A DNA stretch of 64,000 nt. Origin: Wukongibacter sp050859025 (lineage in GTDB: Bacteria; Bacillota; Clostridia; Peptostreptococcales; Caminicellaceae). This document shows, one piece after another, positions 48,501 to 55,980 of the stretch. Below the pieces are notes generated by a model that saw nothing but the letters and a program-made list of their open reading frames with translations, was not told where the DNA came from and did not search any database. The stretch is from the NCBI RefSeq assembly GCF_050859025.1, contig NZ_CP138200.1, forward strand, positions 372,001 to 436,000, read 5' to 3'. Position numbers and translations under genes: made by a program. The number at the start of each line of letters is the position of its first letter. Position 1 is the first letter of the stretch.

Positions 48501-49163
48501 GTCATAGGTGGAGGTGATAATCATTACATATTACCATTTAAAGAGCTTAACGAAGTAGATAAAAAAGCGTTACATTATGCTGAAAAAGCTGTTGAAAAGA
48601 CAATGTATAAAACTCAACACGGGATTTTTGGTGAGTATAGCATTGCTGAATATTCTTATGGTTATCTATACAAACAAAGTTTTGACAATAGAACCTTCCA
48701 ATCTGAAATGTGGGACTCAGGGGCTGATTTACTTAATAAAGGAGCAAGTCTTTATATGGCAGGAAAATCGACTGAAAAAACTGGGAGTTTACTTAATGAT
48801 GCTGGGACAGTTCTGAGTAAGGCTGCTATAAGTGATCAAGAACCAGATCCAACTAGTGTAGGAAATATAGCTAGCTTTAACCCTTATGATGGTGATGCAC
48901 TAGAAAAAGCACGAAAGAAAATGGAAGTAATTAATTCATCACCTTATAAATATGTTATTTATGCTTCTGGTCCAAGAAAAAAATATATTAAGGAGCTTGA
49001 CAAACAAATTGAAGTGATTAATCTAATGGATATAGATAATGATAGATATAAAGGAACAATGTTGAATTATATAGAAAATATAAAAAATCTTAATATTAAT
49101 CATAAACAGTCAGAAAAAGATATTAAATTTCTTATTAAATCTATAGATAACATGTATAAATAA
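42519..49163 (+). CDS. RHS/YD-repeat polymorphic toxin with internal cohesin- and dockerin-like insert
   Basis: The 2214 residues have a ribosome site AAAGGAGG and no signal peptide. An acidic N-terminal region (1-230) precedes the RHS entry motif NDPVNIITGNYYCKDTDL. YD repeats fill about 280-1040 and 1245-1920. Between them lies a foreign insert: a cohesin-like domain (about 1045-1165) and two dockerin-like calcium loops, DMNADNEVEVRD and DINNNKEVDIPD (about 1172-1229). The conserved RHS core (RARYYDPQVGRFTQED, then NPLKYIDPSG) ends near residue 1947. The remaining roughly 265 residues are a variable toxin tip with no recognised family. Codon choice changes sharply at the core/tip boundary. 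A duplicate of 46809 to about 48450 begins at 50585 with a different tip, the classic RHS tip-swapping arrangement. Confidence 0.88.
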   Translation: MTQQSKILDGYIINMIEGEEFPQKIKHAEDEYEGILEKIGTPYRVIVEPGEQKDIKNYKVGFGDETPDPFFQYEKGEFKGELELKEVKTEDGHYEEGEPKDFEGVERENIETGYYEADGTHIRSTYTWDNTDDHDTLEIDGYLGELSKVSGEKVEESRADNPDGTYVITRKWKAIYEGTLYKAEWVEGAYNVGIYEGEVMKDPVYGYRQDYRGPGQTIDYKQKNFGDGVNQECVNDPVNIITGNYYCKDTDLKIQDYGPSLEIVRHYNALDQRKGILGKSWRINYDSTLKKRESGDVAIIYENGQTIVFSPVEGTREYKGPEAIHDTVYKNTDGTYDLKKKNEYTYRYSRGGKLIFILDKNNNKIAIDYSSQGKIETVTSASGKTLTFTYEEGKLKKIQEDTSGRELNYSYDENDNLEEATKTSGGKIKYSYNEHGITSIADEKDITYIKNKYDEFGRIKKQRDVNDDLVIYTYSELDMVNSVTDLGAGTTVAYDYNEKLYLTKRNYDDETYEEFTYDQSGNKESIEDRDGNTTSFSYDEKGNILSVTPPEKSGKTTYEYDDQNNLTKIEKPGGRVKTFEYDSEGNLIKITEKIDDSTEATTKYTYNTRGQIETKEDAEGNITTLQYDTEGNLKKIIDPENNETEYSYDSLNRKISEAADTSVIRYQYNDQDKIEKIIDSIGNTTRMKYDTIGNLIKIINPEQYNEAQDDGLGITYEYDGMDRPIKQTNQLSHSAAVTYDQQGNKTKEINPNNYTGNPQNDLGTTYEYDKITNRLIKIRNEEGNKTRIKYDTVGNRTQVINAKYYNEVTDDGESLKYVYDLLNRLIEIKDKGGKTIRKYIYDAAGNIEKEIDAKGKAYHYKYNAIGWLIEKRIPLKEEQGETYYRVEKYSYDKTGRITKEKKSAEYVTLTGEPSQYHTIENTYYKNGKIKTTKDTNGAYIEYYYNGQGKLAKQKTKINETTYQIIGFDYDSLGRIEKKWFEIYQTDLAEDSQGTAKSEITYKYDKNSNITKITSPQGYITRFEYDEADNLVKKQEEVQIDHLDTKRAKVYVNSDTEAVYPDQNYEYPIYIETDQTIKGTTIEIDYDTRVFSLQETQKEDSSTQINDQTTGTIRIDIQNANITGKTKIATLKMKTKDSKEGFGFIEIKPSTNYTNGEGSTENYTEIIGKIVYIKRPDMNADNEVEVRDFTITALQKGTQPSDLVYNPKFDINNNKEVDIPDLDYIKDWIFNNKTDSLQKIEALKYGVKHTNETYTTTSEQGIRETTYKYDKVGNIIEEIDSAGNKIEYTYDKQNRLVKVKDREGGQARYHYDQIGNLIKEIRPENYRSSIDGGIGRTYQYDYLNRLTEIRNEEGNLEQKNTYDVNGNITEKTDPLGQITQYTYDIGNRLRAITTPGSREKAKTTAEYTYDAQNNVTSYTDGEGIKTTYERDLWGNPLKISRGEKVVTTYEYDYAGNLIKTTDGNKKATKYKYNSINKLKQIIDPRHDEITYKYDRQGRIKEKQHRSGKITEYTYNQDDQITKRKIKGTEEEEKYLFNRDGTMLAAINSTQVESYEYNKNYQLIKKYRNGKPQLAYSYNLDGNIKTITTSSPSPEEKIDYTYDPIGRLKTVAYKTDEVAKYSYNPDSTVNAVQYDTGIKINYNYTKDRDIEAITAKNPLDEIITQSSYQYDNNRNLISEAMDGKTTTYQYDELSRLKEVLYPTNITETFTYDGAGNRKTRTYGSETTTYIYDSKNMLKQSSKGNNTTFYYYDPDGNLIDKREDEKTTTYEYDGFGRQIKALLPDGRCQINKYNALDQRTESVENGIAKQYTYNGRNVIIEKDQGEEKTGLYIRGLELISKINKNDQKAYYLHNRHGDITQIVDGQGKTLNKYEYDPFGNLIKSTERINNKHKYAGEQYDEITGQYYLRARYYDPQVGRFTQEDTYRGDGLNLYAYVANNPLKYIDPSGHGKDGIVDNNQVPTVGDPERKLVLKNEYNEMKRISEVNSKVGVSGPNEVIGGGDNHYILPFKELNEVDKKALHYAEKAVEKTMYKTQHGIFGEYSIAEYSYGYLYKQSFDNRTFQSEMWDSGADLLNKGASLYMAGKSTEKTGSLLNDAGTVLSKAAISDQEPDPTSVGNIASFNPYDGDALEKARKKMEVINSSPYKYVIYASGPRKKYIKELDKQIEVINLMDIDNDRYKGTMLNYIENIKNLNINHKQSEKDIKFLIKSIDNMYK

Positions 49164-49198
49164 TCAAAAGGATACTGTAAGAGATAGTTTATTTCTTG

Positions 49199-49244
49199 TA
49201 GTAGCATGAATGTTATCCTAAAATATGAAGCATTCATGCTACTA
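49199..49244 (+). terminator. Hairpin after the RHS gene
   Basis: TAGTAGCATGAATG/CATTCATGCTACTA stem with a weak T-run. Confidence 0.55.
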
Positions 49245-49316
49245 TTATCTATTGGTGCAAAAGTATTTTAATCAATAGACCAATAAATATTTTATTTTTA
49301 AAAGTAGGGGATTAAT

Positions 49317-49721
49317 ATGAATAGTGTTAAGAAAATATGTTTAATAATGTTAATAGTGTTCAGCTGTTCATTACTTCTAAATGGATGCGGAAAGAATGAA
49401 TACAAAGAATTCACAGAGAAATTTAATAATACTTACTTAGATATTGTAAATTCTGTAGATACTATTGATACTATAGGAACATTAAAAAATATTCAATCTA
49501 AAGAAAATAAAAGCAAGATAGAAGAATTGGGCGTGCTCTTGGATAATATAGAAAACAAAGTACCAAGGAATAAAAAAGATGAGTATGAGAGATATGTAGA
49601 TTGGCATAAAGGGCTTATCATATTAAGAGATACACCATATAGTGAATGGGAGAAACTAACTTTTGAGCAGAAAAGCAATGTATGGGGTGAAATAATCTTA
49701 TTAAACATATCAAAGAAGTAG
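49317..49721 (+). CDS. Small lipoprotein, candidate immunity protein for the RHS toxin
   Basis: The 134-residue protein has a lipoprotein signal with lipobox LNGC (Cys24). The mature part is charged and helical, with a Trp-containing tail. It is the first gene after the RHS toxin and points the same way, where the cognate immunity gene normally lies. A membrane-anchored immunity protein would imply a toxin that acts at the membrane or in the wall. No family is recognised. Confidence 0.6.
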   Translation: MNSVKKICLIMLIVFSCSLLLNGCGKNEYKEFTEKFNNTYLDIVNSVDTIDTIGTLKNIQSKENKSKIEELGVLLDNIENKVPRNKKDEYERYVDWHKGLIILRDTPYSEWEKLTFEQKSNVWGEIILLNISKK

Positions 49722-49782
49722 GTAATATAAAATCAAGATCAGCTAATTGTTGTCGAGTATGTAAAAAGGAACAGGAGGGCAG

Positions 49783-49968
49783 TTTGAAAGATTTGGTATT
49801 AGGTGTAAAACCTCATGTTCATCAACCAACAAGAAATAGTGCACCTAATGGAAATATATATGGTAGGACAGGTTCAAAAACTTCTAATGGTGGTGTTTTA
49901 CGTCTCCAACAACTAAAGACATAAAATAGTTATATGATTATTTATATAATGGTAAATATAGACCATAA
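49783..49968 (+). pseudogene. Decayed C-terminal tail of an RHS-type toxin (frameshift plus stop)
   Basis: Translation from 49783 gives VKPHVHQPTRNSAPNGNIYG, then RTGSKTSNGG, a C-terminal signature seen in Firmicute polymorphic toxins. After GGV the frame breaks; the next frame reads SPTTKDIK, a TAG stop, then LYDYLYNGKYRP and a stop. One frameshift and one nonsense codon therefore separate it from an intact tail. It is a displaced toxin tip whose partner is probably the next gene. Confidence 0.6.
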
Positions 49969-49983
49969 AGGAGTTAAAATAGC

Positions 49984-50445
49984 ATGAAAGAAAATTTTGA
50001 TTGTACTCAATTTATCACATTTAATCTAGAAGATATTGATATAAATATAAATATAAATGATTTATTGCTACCATTTAGTAACATAGGTTTTAAAGCTATA
50101 TATAAAAATCAAGTAAGAGAGGTGAAGAAAGAGTATTTTAAAGATTATATACAAGACGAATTTATAGAATTTAAGTGTGATAATTTTATTGGAGAATTTG
50201 AAGACTGGGAGTCATTAGAGCATCCTACTGAAAAAATATTGAAGTTTATAAATGCGGTTGAAAATATTGCGAAAAGGTCAGAAGTAGTTAATTTAAGAAT
50301 AATTTTAACAGGTTTCGCAGAAGAAGGATATTCTTCTAATGAAATAATGAAAGTGAAACTAGAAAATATTAAAGAGGGACTATTTGCAATGTCTAAGCAT
50401 TCTTATGATGTATGGGCAGACAATTTAATTGTTGAAATAATATAA
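49984..50445 (+). CDS. Candidate immunity protein, unknown family
   Basis: A 153-residue acidic protein without membrane segments. It starts 16 bases after the decayed toxin tail, so it is probably that toxin's cognate immunity protein, kept after the toxin was lost. AAGGAG lies upstream. The fold appears mixed alpha/beta. A strong terminator follows. Confidence 0.6.
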   Translation: MKENFDCTQFITFNLEDIDINININDLLLPFSNIGFKAIYKNQVREVKKEYFKDYIQDEFIEFKCDNFIGEFEDWESLEHPTEKILKFINAVENIAKRSEVVNLRIILTGFAEEGYSSNEIMKVKLENIKEGLFAMSKHSYDVWADNLIVEII

Positions 50446-50455
50446 GTTTTAGAGA

Positions 50456-50506
50456 GGGGCTGTCTCACAATAGATTAAAAATCTAGAGTGAGATGGCTCC
50501 TTTTTT
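50456..50506 (+). terminator. Intrinsic terminator
   Basis: GGGGCTGTCTCAC/GTGAGATGGCTCC followed by TTTTTT. Confidence 0.75.
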
Positions 50507-50557
50507 GAGGTGATAGGGGACGTTTCGAAACTGCTGAAAAACATATTCTAAAAAATA

Positions 50558-50585
50558 GGTGACAGGGGACGGTTATGTTGTCACC
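50558..50585. repeat. REP-like palindrome at the left junction of the orphan RHS cassette
   Basis: GGTGACAGGGGACGG and TTGTCACC pair. The duplicated RHS sequence begins at the very end of the palindrome (50585). Confidence 0.75.
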
Positions 50586-50914
50586 TATGGGGCAATCCCC
50601 TAAAAATCTCAAGGGGAGAAAAGGCAGTAACAACCTATGAATACGACTATGCAGGCAACCTAATAAAAACAACCGATGGGAACAAAAAAGCAACGAAATA
50701 CAAATATAACAGCATAAACAAGCTAAAACAGATAATAGATCCAAGGCACGACGAAATTACCTATAAATATGACAGACAAGGAAGAATAAAAGAAAAGCAA
50801 CATAGAAGCGGTAAAATAACAGAATATACATACAACCAAGACGACCAAATAACAAAGAGAAAAATAAAAGGAACAGAGGAAGAAGAAAAATACCTATTTA
50901 ATAGAGATGGAACA

Positions 50915-52933
50915 ATGCTAGCAGCAATAAACAGTACACAAGTAGAAGGCTATGAATACAACAAAAATCATCAGCTAATAAAGAAATACAGAAATGGAAA
51001 GCCCCAGCTAGCATACAGCTATAACCTAGACGGAAACATAAAAACAATAACAACCAGTAGCCCTAGCCCAGAAGAAAAAATAGACTACACCTATGACCCA
51101 ATAGGAAGACTAAAAACAGTAGCATACAAAACCGATGAAGTAGCAAAATACAGCTATAACCCAGATAGCACAGTAAACGCAGTACAGTACGACACAGGAA
51201 TAAAAATAAATTATAACTACACAAAAGACAGAGACATAGAAGCAATAACAGCAAAAAACCCACTAGATGAAATAATAACACAGTCAAGCTATCAATATGA
51301 CAACAATAGAAACCTAATATCTGAGGCAATGGATGGAAAAACAACAACATACCAATATGATGAGCTAAGTAGGCTAAAGGAAGTCCTGTATCCTACAAAC
51401 ATAACAGAAACCTTTACATATGACGGAGCAGGAAACAGAAAGACAAGAACCTATGGTTCAGAAACAACAACCTACATCTATGACAGCAAGAATATGCTAA
51501 AGCAAAGCAGTAAAGGGGAGCATACAACCTTCTACTATTACGATCCAGACGGAAACCTAATAGACAAAAGAGAAGACGAAAAAACAACAACCTATGAATA
51601 TGATGGATTTGGAAGACAAACAAAAGCATTACTACCCGATGGAAGATGCCAAATAAACAAATACAATGCCCTAGACCAAAGAACAGAAAGCGTAGAAAAC
51701 GGAATAGCAAAGCAATATACATATAATGGAAGGAATGTTATAATAGAAAAGGATCAAGGAGAAGAAAAAACAGGATTATACATAAGAGGACTAGAGCTAA
51801 TATCAAAGATAAACAAAAACGACCAAAAAGCATACTACCTCCACAACAGGCACGGAGACATAACACAAATAGTAGATGGACAAGGAAAAACCCTAAACAA
51901 GTACGAATACGACCCATTCGGCAACCTAATAAAAAGTACAGAAAGAATAAACAACAAACATAAATACGCAGGAGAACAATACGACGAAATAACAGGACAA
52001 TACTATCTAAGAGCAAGGTACTACGATCCGCAAGTAGGAAGATTTACACAGGAGGATACATATAGGGGAGATGGTTTAAATCTATATGTATATGTAGCAA
52101 ATAATCCACTTAAATATATAGATCCTAGTGGATATGGTAAGGATGGTATAGTAGATAATAACCAAGTTCCAACTGTAGGTGACCCTGAAAGAAAACTGGT
52201 TTTAAAAAATGAGTATAATGAGATGAGTAGGACTTCAGGTGTTTATTCGAATGAAGGAGTTAGTTGGGTTAATAAGAAGAGAGGTATAACTGGACCGACT
52301 TTAATGGAAGCAGCGGAGATTGCAGATCATATTTATAAAGGAAAAGAAGGAGATGAATTGTCCAACGGTTGGAAAATGGTTGATGCTTATGAAAATGATA
52401 GTTTATTAATGGGAACATACTCAAAAACAGGATTAGATGGAACAAATGAATTTGTAATTGCAAATGCTGGAACAGAAGCAAGTAGTTTATCTGACTGGAA
52501 AAATAATATTCAACAGCCTTTTGGTGTCTCTGAAGACATAAAGAATTCAATAAAATATTCAGAAGAGTTTTTAGATTATAATTCTAATGCTAGTATAACA
52601 TTTGTAGGACATTCAAAGGGAGGAGCAGAAGCTGCTGCTAACGCATTGGCAACAAATAAAAATGCTATACTATTCAATCCTGCTACACTTAATCCAGATG
52701 CATATGAATTAGATATCCCGACATATACTGGAGAAATGACTACATACATTGTAGAAGGTGAAGTGTTGAACAATATTTTTGGACCTGTATCAAAACCGAT
52801 TGGAGATTTAGTGTATTTACCTACGCAACACACTGTAAATACACCATTTAAATTAATAAATGTTATAAATTCAGTTAAAAATCACTCAATGGATGCAGTA
52901 AAGGAGGCAATAGAGCAATGGGAAAAAGAATGA
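50915..52933 (+). CDS. Orphan RHS C-terminal cassette with lipase-like (DUF2974-type) toxin tip
   Basis: The frame is open from 50552 and matches the full RHS gene from 50585, but the first usable start is the internal ATG at 50915, giving 672 residues without the N-terminal region. The RHS part is nearly identical to the big gene through about 52226 (offset 3776). After the shared PSG boundary and about 35 residues it switches to a new tip: an alpha/beta-hydrolase with FVIANAGTEA, GHSKGG (Ser near 567) and later FNPATL, like DUF2974/class 3 lipases. It is likely a phospholipase-type toxin. No promoter or native N-terminus is seen, so it is either silent or a donor for recombination into the main RHS gene. 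Confidence 0.78.
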   Translation: MLAAINSTQVEGYEYNKNHQLIKKYRNGKPQLAYSYNLDGNIKTITTSSPSPEEKIDYTYDPIGRLKTVAYKTDEVAKYSYNPDSTVNAVQYDTGIKINYNYTKDRDIEAITAKNPLDEIITQSSYQYDNNRNLISEAMDGKTTTYQYDELSRLKEVLYPTNITETFTYDGAGNRKTRTYGSETTTYIYDSKNMLKQSSKGEHTTFYYYDPDGNLIDKREDEKTTTYEYDGFGRQTKALLPDGRCQINKYNALDQRTESVENGIAKQYTYNGRNVIIEKDQGEEKTGLYIRGLELISKINKNDQKAYYLHNRHGDITQIVDGQGKTLNKYEYDPFGNLIKSTERINNKHKYAGEQYDEITGQYYLRARYYDPQVGRFTQEDTYRGDGLNLYVYVANNPLKYIDPSGYGKDGIVDNNQVPTVGDPERKLVLKNEYNEMSRTSGVYSNEGVSWVNKKRGITGPTLMEAAEIADHIYKGKEGDELSNGWKMVDAYENDSLLMGTYSKTGLDGTNEFVIANAGTEASSLSDWKNNIQQPFGVSEDIKNSIKYSEEFLDYNSNASITFVGHSKGGAEAAANALATNKNAILFNPATLNPDAYELDIPTYTGEMTTYIVEGEVLNNIFGPVSKPIGDLVYLPTQHTVNTPFKLINVINSVKNHSMDAVKEAIEQWEKE

Positions 52934-53853
52934 TCATAATGATATCTATTAGTGCTGTAATTATATCAATGATAGCGTATTCTTATCATTTGATTAGTAG
53001 GAGAATTGATGATGGAGAGTATGAGATTAATAATGTAAAAATTTATAAAGACACTCCCGTATGGACACTAGCCTTATCTGTTAGAGAACAAAAAATTAGT
53101 AGTATAGAAAAAATAGTAAAAGAAAAACCAGAATTGCTAAATTATCAAGAGCCTAAATACGGTGCTACATTATTATTATGGGCTATTGGAATGGAAAAGT
53201 ATGAATCAGCAGAAATATTATTAAAGTGCGGAGCAGATCCCGATATTGCCACAACAAAGTATGGAGAGACCCCGTTGTTTTTAGCTGCTGGATATTCTTG
53301 GTTAGATAATGATGCTAAAAAAGATTCTAAATATGTAGAACTCTTACTGAATTATGGAGCAGATCCAGACAAGAGCTATATAGGAAGTGACATACCAGGA
53401 GATAGAACCATTATTGAACCGGGAAGTAGTCCGTTAATGCATTCAATCGGAGCTGGGATAAAAAAAACAAAAGCTTTGGTAGAAGCAGGAGCTGATATTA
53501 ATTACAAAACTAAATCAGGAAACACACCGGCGAGGGTAGCATTACTATATGATCAGAATACTGATTATGCATATTACTTAATAGCTGAAAAAAAAGCAAA
53601 AGTAACTGATCCATATTATAGAAGAAGGACTTATTCTAATCAAGATCCAAATGAGGAATTTTATCCAGTAAACATATTAAGGAATTGGGTCTTTGATTTA
53701 GATTCACGAGAGTATAAAATAAAGATGGAGATTATCGAAGAATTTACTCGGCAAGGAGTTGATTATTGGGATACACCAATTAATAAAAGTACACTCGAAC
53801 ATATTAAAAAGCTTTATCCACAAACTTGGGAGGAGTATATAAAAAAATATTAA
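52918..53853 (+). CDS. Ankyrin-repeat membrane-anchored protein, probable immunity to the lipase-like toxin
   Basis: The 311-residue protein overlaps the toxin end by 16 bases, which implies translational coupling. It has an N-terminal membrane anchor (IIMISISAVIISMIAYSYHL) and three to four ankyrin repeats (GATLLLWAIGMEKYESAEIL, ETPLFLAAG, SSPLMHSIGAG, NTPARVALL). Ankyrin-repeat proteins act as immunity partners of some phospholipase effectors. The position, coupling and anchor fit that role on the outer membrane face. Confidence 0.75.
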   Translation: MGKRMIIMISISAVIISMIAYSYHLISRRIDDGEYEINNVKIYKDTPVWTLALSVREQKISSIEKIVKEKPELLNYQEPKYGATLLLWAIGMEKYESAEILLKCGADPDIATTKYGETPLFLAAGYSWLDNDAKKDSKYVELLLNYGADPDKSYIGSDIPGDRTIIEPGSSPLMHSIGAGIKKTKALVEAGADINYKTKSGNTPARVALLYDQNTDYAYYLIAEKKAKVTDPYYRRRTYSNQDPNEEFYPVNILRNWVFDLDSREYKIKMEIIEEFTRQGVDYWDTPINKSTLEHIKKLYPQTWEEYIKKY

Positions 53854-53910
53854 TAAAGTACTGTACAAATGAATCAATAAATTAGTATGAAAAGGTTCAT
53901 TACAATGCAG

Positions 53911-53948
53911 CCCTAGAGAAGTATTCAAAATTTCTCTAGGGTATTTTT
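53911..53948 (+). terminator. Intrinsic terminator
   Basis: CCCTAGAGAA/TTCTCTAGGG followed by TATTTTTT, after the ankyrin gene. Confidence 0.75.
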
Positions 53949-53957
53949 TCAATAAAG

Positions 53958-54097
53958 GGTGACGGGGGACGTCAGGGGAATGTCATAAAGCTGTAAGCGT
54001 CAATTAGTTCCCACCTTTTAACAGCTCAATTTATATGAGATAATTTCCAAAAGGAGGTTGTCATGCGAGGTGGCAGGGGACGTTTTTACTGTCACCT
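53958..54097. repeat. Two REP-like palindromes
   Basis: A degenerate copy GGTGACGGGGGACGTC lies near 53958-53986. A good copy, AGGTGGCAGGGGACG...CTGTCACCT, spans 54068-54097. The latter abuts an RHS core fragment. Confidence 0.6.
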
Positions 54098-54227
54098 AAA
54101 ACAAATACGCAGGAGAATAATACGACGAAATAACAGGACAATACTATCTAAGAGCAAGATACTACGATCCACAAGTGGGAAGATTTACACAGGAGGATAC
54201 ATATAGGGGAGATGGTTTAAATCTATA
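54098..54227 (+). pseudogene. RHS core fragment bounded by two REP palindromes
   Basis: About 130 bp match 48184-48318 of the RHS gene (AAATACGCAGGAGAA to TTTAAATCTATATGG). An in-frame TAA replaces an early codon (GAATAATACG versus GAACAATACG). It has no start and no downstream tip. Confidence 0.75.
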
Positions 54228-54252
54228 TGGAGAGGGGACGTTTAGTTTTCCA
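54228..54252. repeat. REP variant (TGGA...TCCA type)
   Basis: TGGAGAGGGGACGTTTAG, then TTTTCCA. The same variant is at 56290-56316 beside an NRPS relic. Confidence 0.6.
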
Positions 54253-54367
54253 CAGACTGAGGTGAACCCAAAAAGGTAGACAGACTTTGAACAGGGACGC
54301 AATTGTAAATTTTTAAGAAACTTGCAATTGTGTCGAGAGTGTATAATAATCGGTGTAAACTTCTTAG

Positions 54368-55363
54368 GTGACAGGGGACGTTTTTGCTGTCGTAAGGGGA
54401 TACAACTTAATAGCACAGAAAAATAGAAATAAAGAACTGAGCTATTATCTACATAATAGACACGGCGATGTAGTTAACATGGTAGAGGGCAACGGAACCC
54501 TACTAAACAGCTACAAATACGATGCCTTTGGAAACATAAGAGAGAGCGAAGAGCTAGTACCAAACAGATTCAAATATGCAGGAGAGCAGTTTGATAACAT
54601 AAGCGGAATGTACTACCTAAGGGGAAGACATTACAAGCCAGAGATAGGAAGGTTTATACAAGAAGACCCATATAGAGGAGATGGACTTAATCTATATGCA
54701 TATGTAGCTAATAACCCTGTTAACTTTGTTGACCCTAGTGGGTATTGGAAGGATAGTGTTGATGAAGGAAAGGGTGAAATAAGTTTTCTAGATTCTATTA
54801 TTGGATACATAAGAAAAGCTGGAGATAATTTTACTGGATTTGTTGATGGTGCTAAAGACTCATTCACACTTGGACTTACTTCCATGTTTAAAGGTGATGA
54901 TTATAAGGAGCTATTAATTGATGAAAAATTAATTTTCAACAAAGAAGATTATGATGCCGGCTATAAAGCAGGAAAAAACTTTATGGCAGTAGCAGAGCTT
55001 GCAGCATTAGCAAAGTCAATAGTGAGACAAGGCGGCAAAAAGGTAATTGGAATTGTTGATGATTTATTTAAAGGTGCAGATGATATTGTTAAGGGGACGA
55101 AAAATCCTACAGTAGAAAAATTAACTGAGCTATTAAAGAATGGCAAAAGAAAAGGAAAAAATATAATAAGCCAGATAGATGATAAAACACAAGTAGTCTT
55201 TAGACAAGATACTGGTGTGAATGCTCATCCAATGAAAACAAAAGGATATGAGCAAGCCATTGATCACTATAATATTGAGATACAAACAAAAACACCTGCC
55301 GGAAAATGGAGCCATCATATAATATTAGATGAATTTAAAAATGTTATTGATTTCTTTGAATAG
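54368..55363 (+). CDS. Second orphan RHS C-terminal cassette with a different toxin tip
   Basis: 331 residues that start, if at all, at a GTG inside a REP palindrome (54366-54393); MTGDVFAVV is REP-encoded. From YNLIAQKNRN onward it is a divergent RHS core (YAGEQFDNISGMYYLRGRHY, FVDPSGYW) followed by a tip of about 210 residues. The tip has a helical pre-toxin region (DGAKDSFTLGLTSMFKGDDY) and a C-terminal domain with VFRQDTGVNAHPMK, HYNIEIQTK and WSHHIILDEF. His, Lys and Arg spacing suggests a nuclease, but no family is certain. An immunity-like gene follows after 11 bases. Confidence 0.72.
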   Translation: MTGDVFAVVRGYNLIAQKNRNKELSYYLHNRHGDVVNMVEGNGTLLNSYKYDAFGNIRESEELVPNRFKYAGEQFDNISGMYYLRGRHYKPEIGRFIQEDPYRGDGLNLYAYVANNPVNFVDPSGYWKDSVDEGKGEISFLDSIIGYIRKAGDNFTGFVDGAKDSFTLGLTSMFKGDDYKELLIDEKLIFNKEDYDAGYKAGKNFMAVAELAALAKSIVRQGGKKVIGIVDDLFKGADDIVKGTKNPTVEKLTELLKNGKRKGKNIISQIDDKTQVVFRQDTGVNAHPMKTKGYEQAIDHYNIEIQTKTPAGKWSHHIILDEFKNVIDFFE

Positions 55364-55374
55364 GAGGAATAAAC

Positions 55375-55704
55375 TTGAAACATGTGATTAATATTAATAA
55401 TGACGAATTTGATGAATTTGATAGGAATGCAGATAATGTTGGTATAGTTCATGTTCTTGATGAGAATGATGAAGTTATGTCTAACGCAAAAGTGCAACTA
55501 TATCTAAATAGAAACTCTTTGTTGGGTCTTGGAACAGAATTAATCAGACTAGCATATAACTATGTAGAAGGTAAGCATTATCATATTGAGCCAGCAGATA
55601 AAGAGACACTATGCCAACGTTTGGGCATATTTTTAACGCCTGATAGCAATGAACTGATTATATGCTGTAGTGACCAAGATACAATTGATGAGTATTTAGA
55701 GTAA
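55375..55704 (+). CDS. Immunity protein (Imm32-like) for the adjacent orphan toxin
   Basis: A 109-residue acidic protein starting with TTG after TAGGAGG. The features L.LGTELIRLA, HYHIEPAD and the C-terminal ELIICCSDQDTIDEYLE resemble small RHS immunity proteins of the Imm32 type. Its position 11 bases after the toxin tip supports this. The family assignment is from memory of motifs and needs a profile search. Confidence 0.6.
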   Translation: MKHVININNDEFDEFDRNADNVGIVHVLDENDEVMSNAKVQLYLNRNSLLGLGTELIRLAYNYVEGKHYHIEPADKETLCQRLGIFLTPDSNELIICCSDQDTIDEYLE

Positions 55705-55832
55705 TGAGTTTAATTTAAATATATAACAATAATTAAATCAATATAAGATTGTAATGGAAAAGGTGGTACAACGACATTTTAGTCGATCTATCACCTCTTT
55801 TTGCATATTACAGGATTAGAGACTATAGAAAG

Positions 55833-55862
55833 TGATGACAGGGGGCATTTTTACTGTCACCT
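55833..55862. repeat. REP-like palindrome
   Basis: GTGATGACAGGGGGCATTTT...TGTCACCT, again ending directly at an RHS core fragment. Confidence 0.65.
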
Positions 55863-55980
55863 AACACAAATACGCAAGAGAACAATACGACGAAATAACA
55901 GGACAATACTACATAAAATCCAGATACTACGACCCACAGGTAGGAAGGTTCACACAAGAGGATACATATATATCATTATT
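55863..55980 (+). pseudogene. RHS core fragment after a REP
   Basis: ACACAAATACGC...GACGAAATAACAGG to ACACAAGAGGATACATAT matches the RHS core near 48184-48290. It is fused to unrelated sequence at TTATTTCCATAACC, which recurs at about 59617. Confidence 0.7.

Noticed and set aside
55295..55310. TGCCGGAAAA in a coding region as a fifth phased promoter
   Set aside because: A single unit without the 11-bp repeats or a -10; it is codon sequence of the orphan toxin tip.
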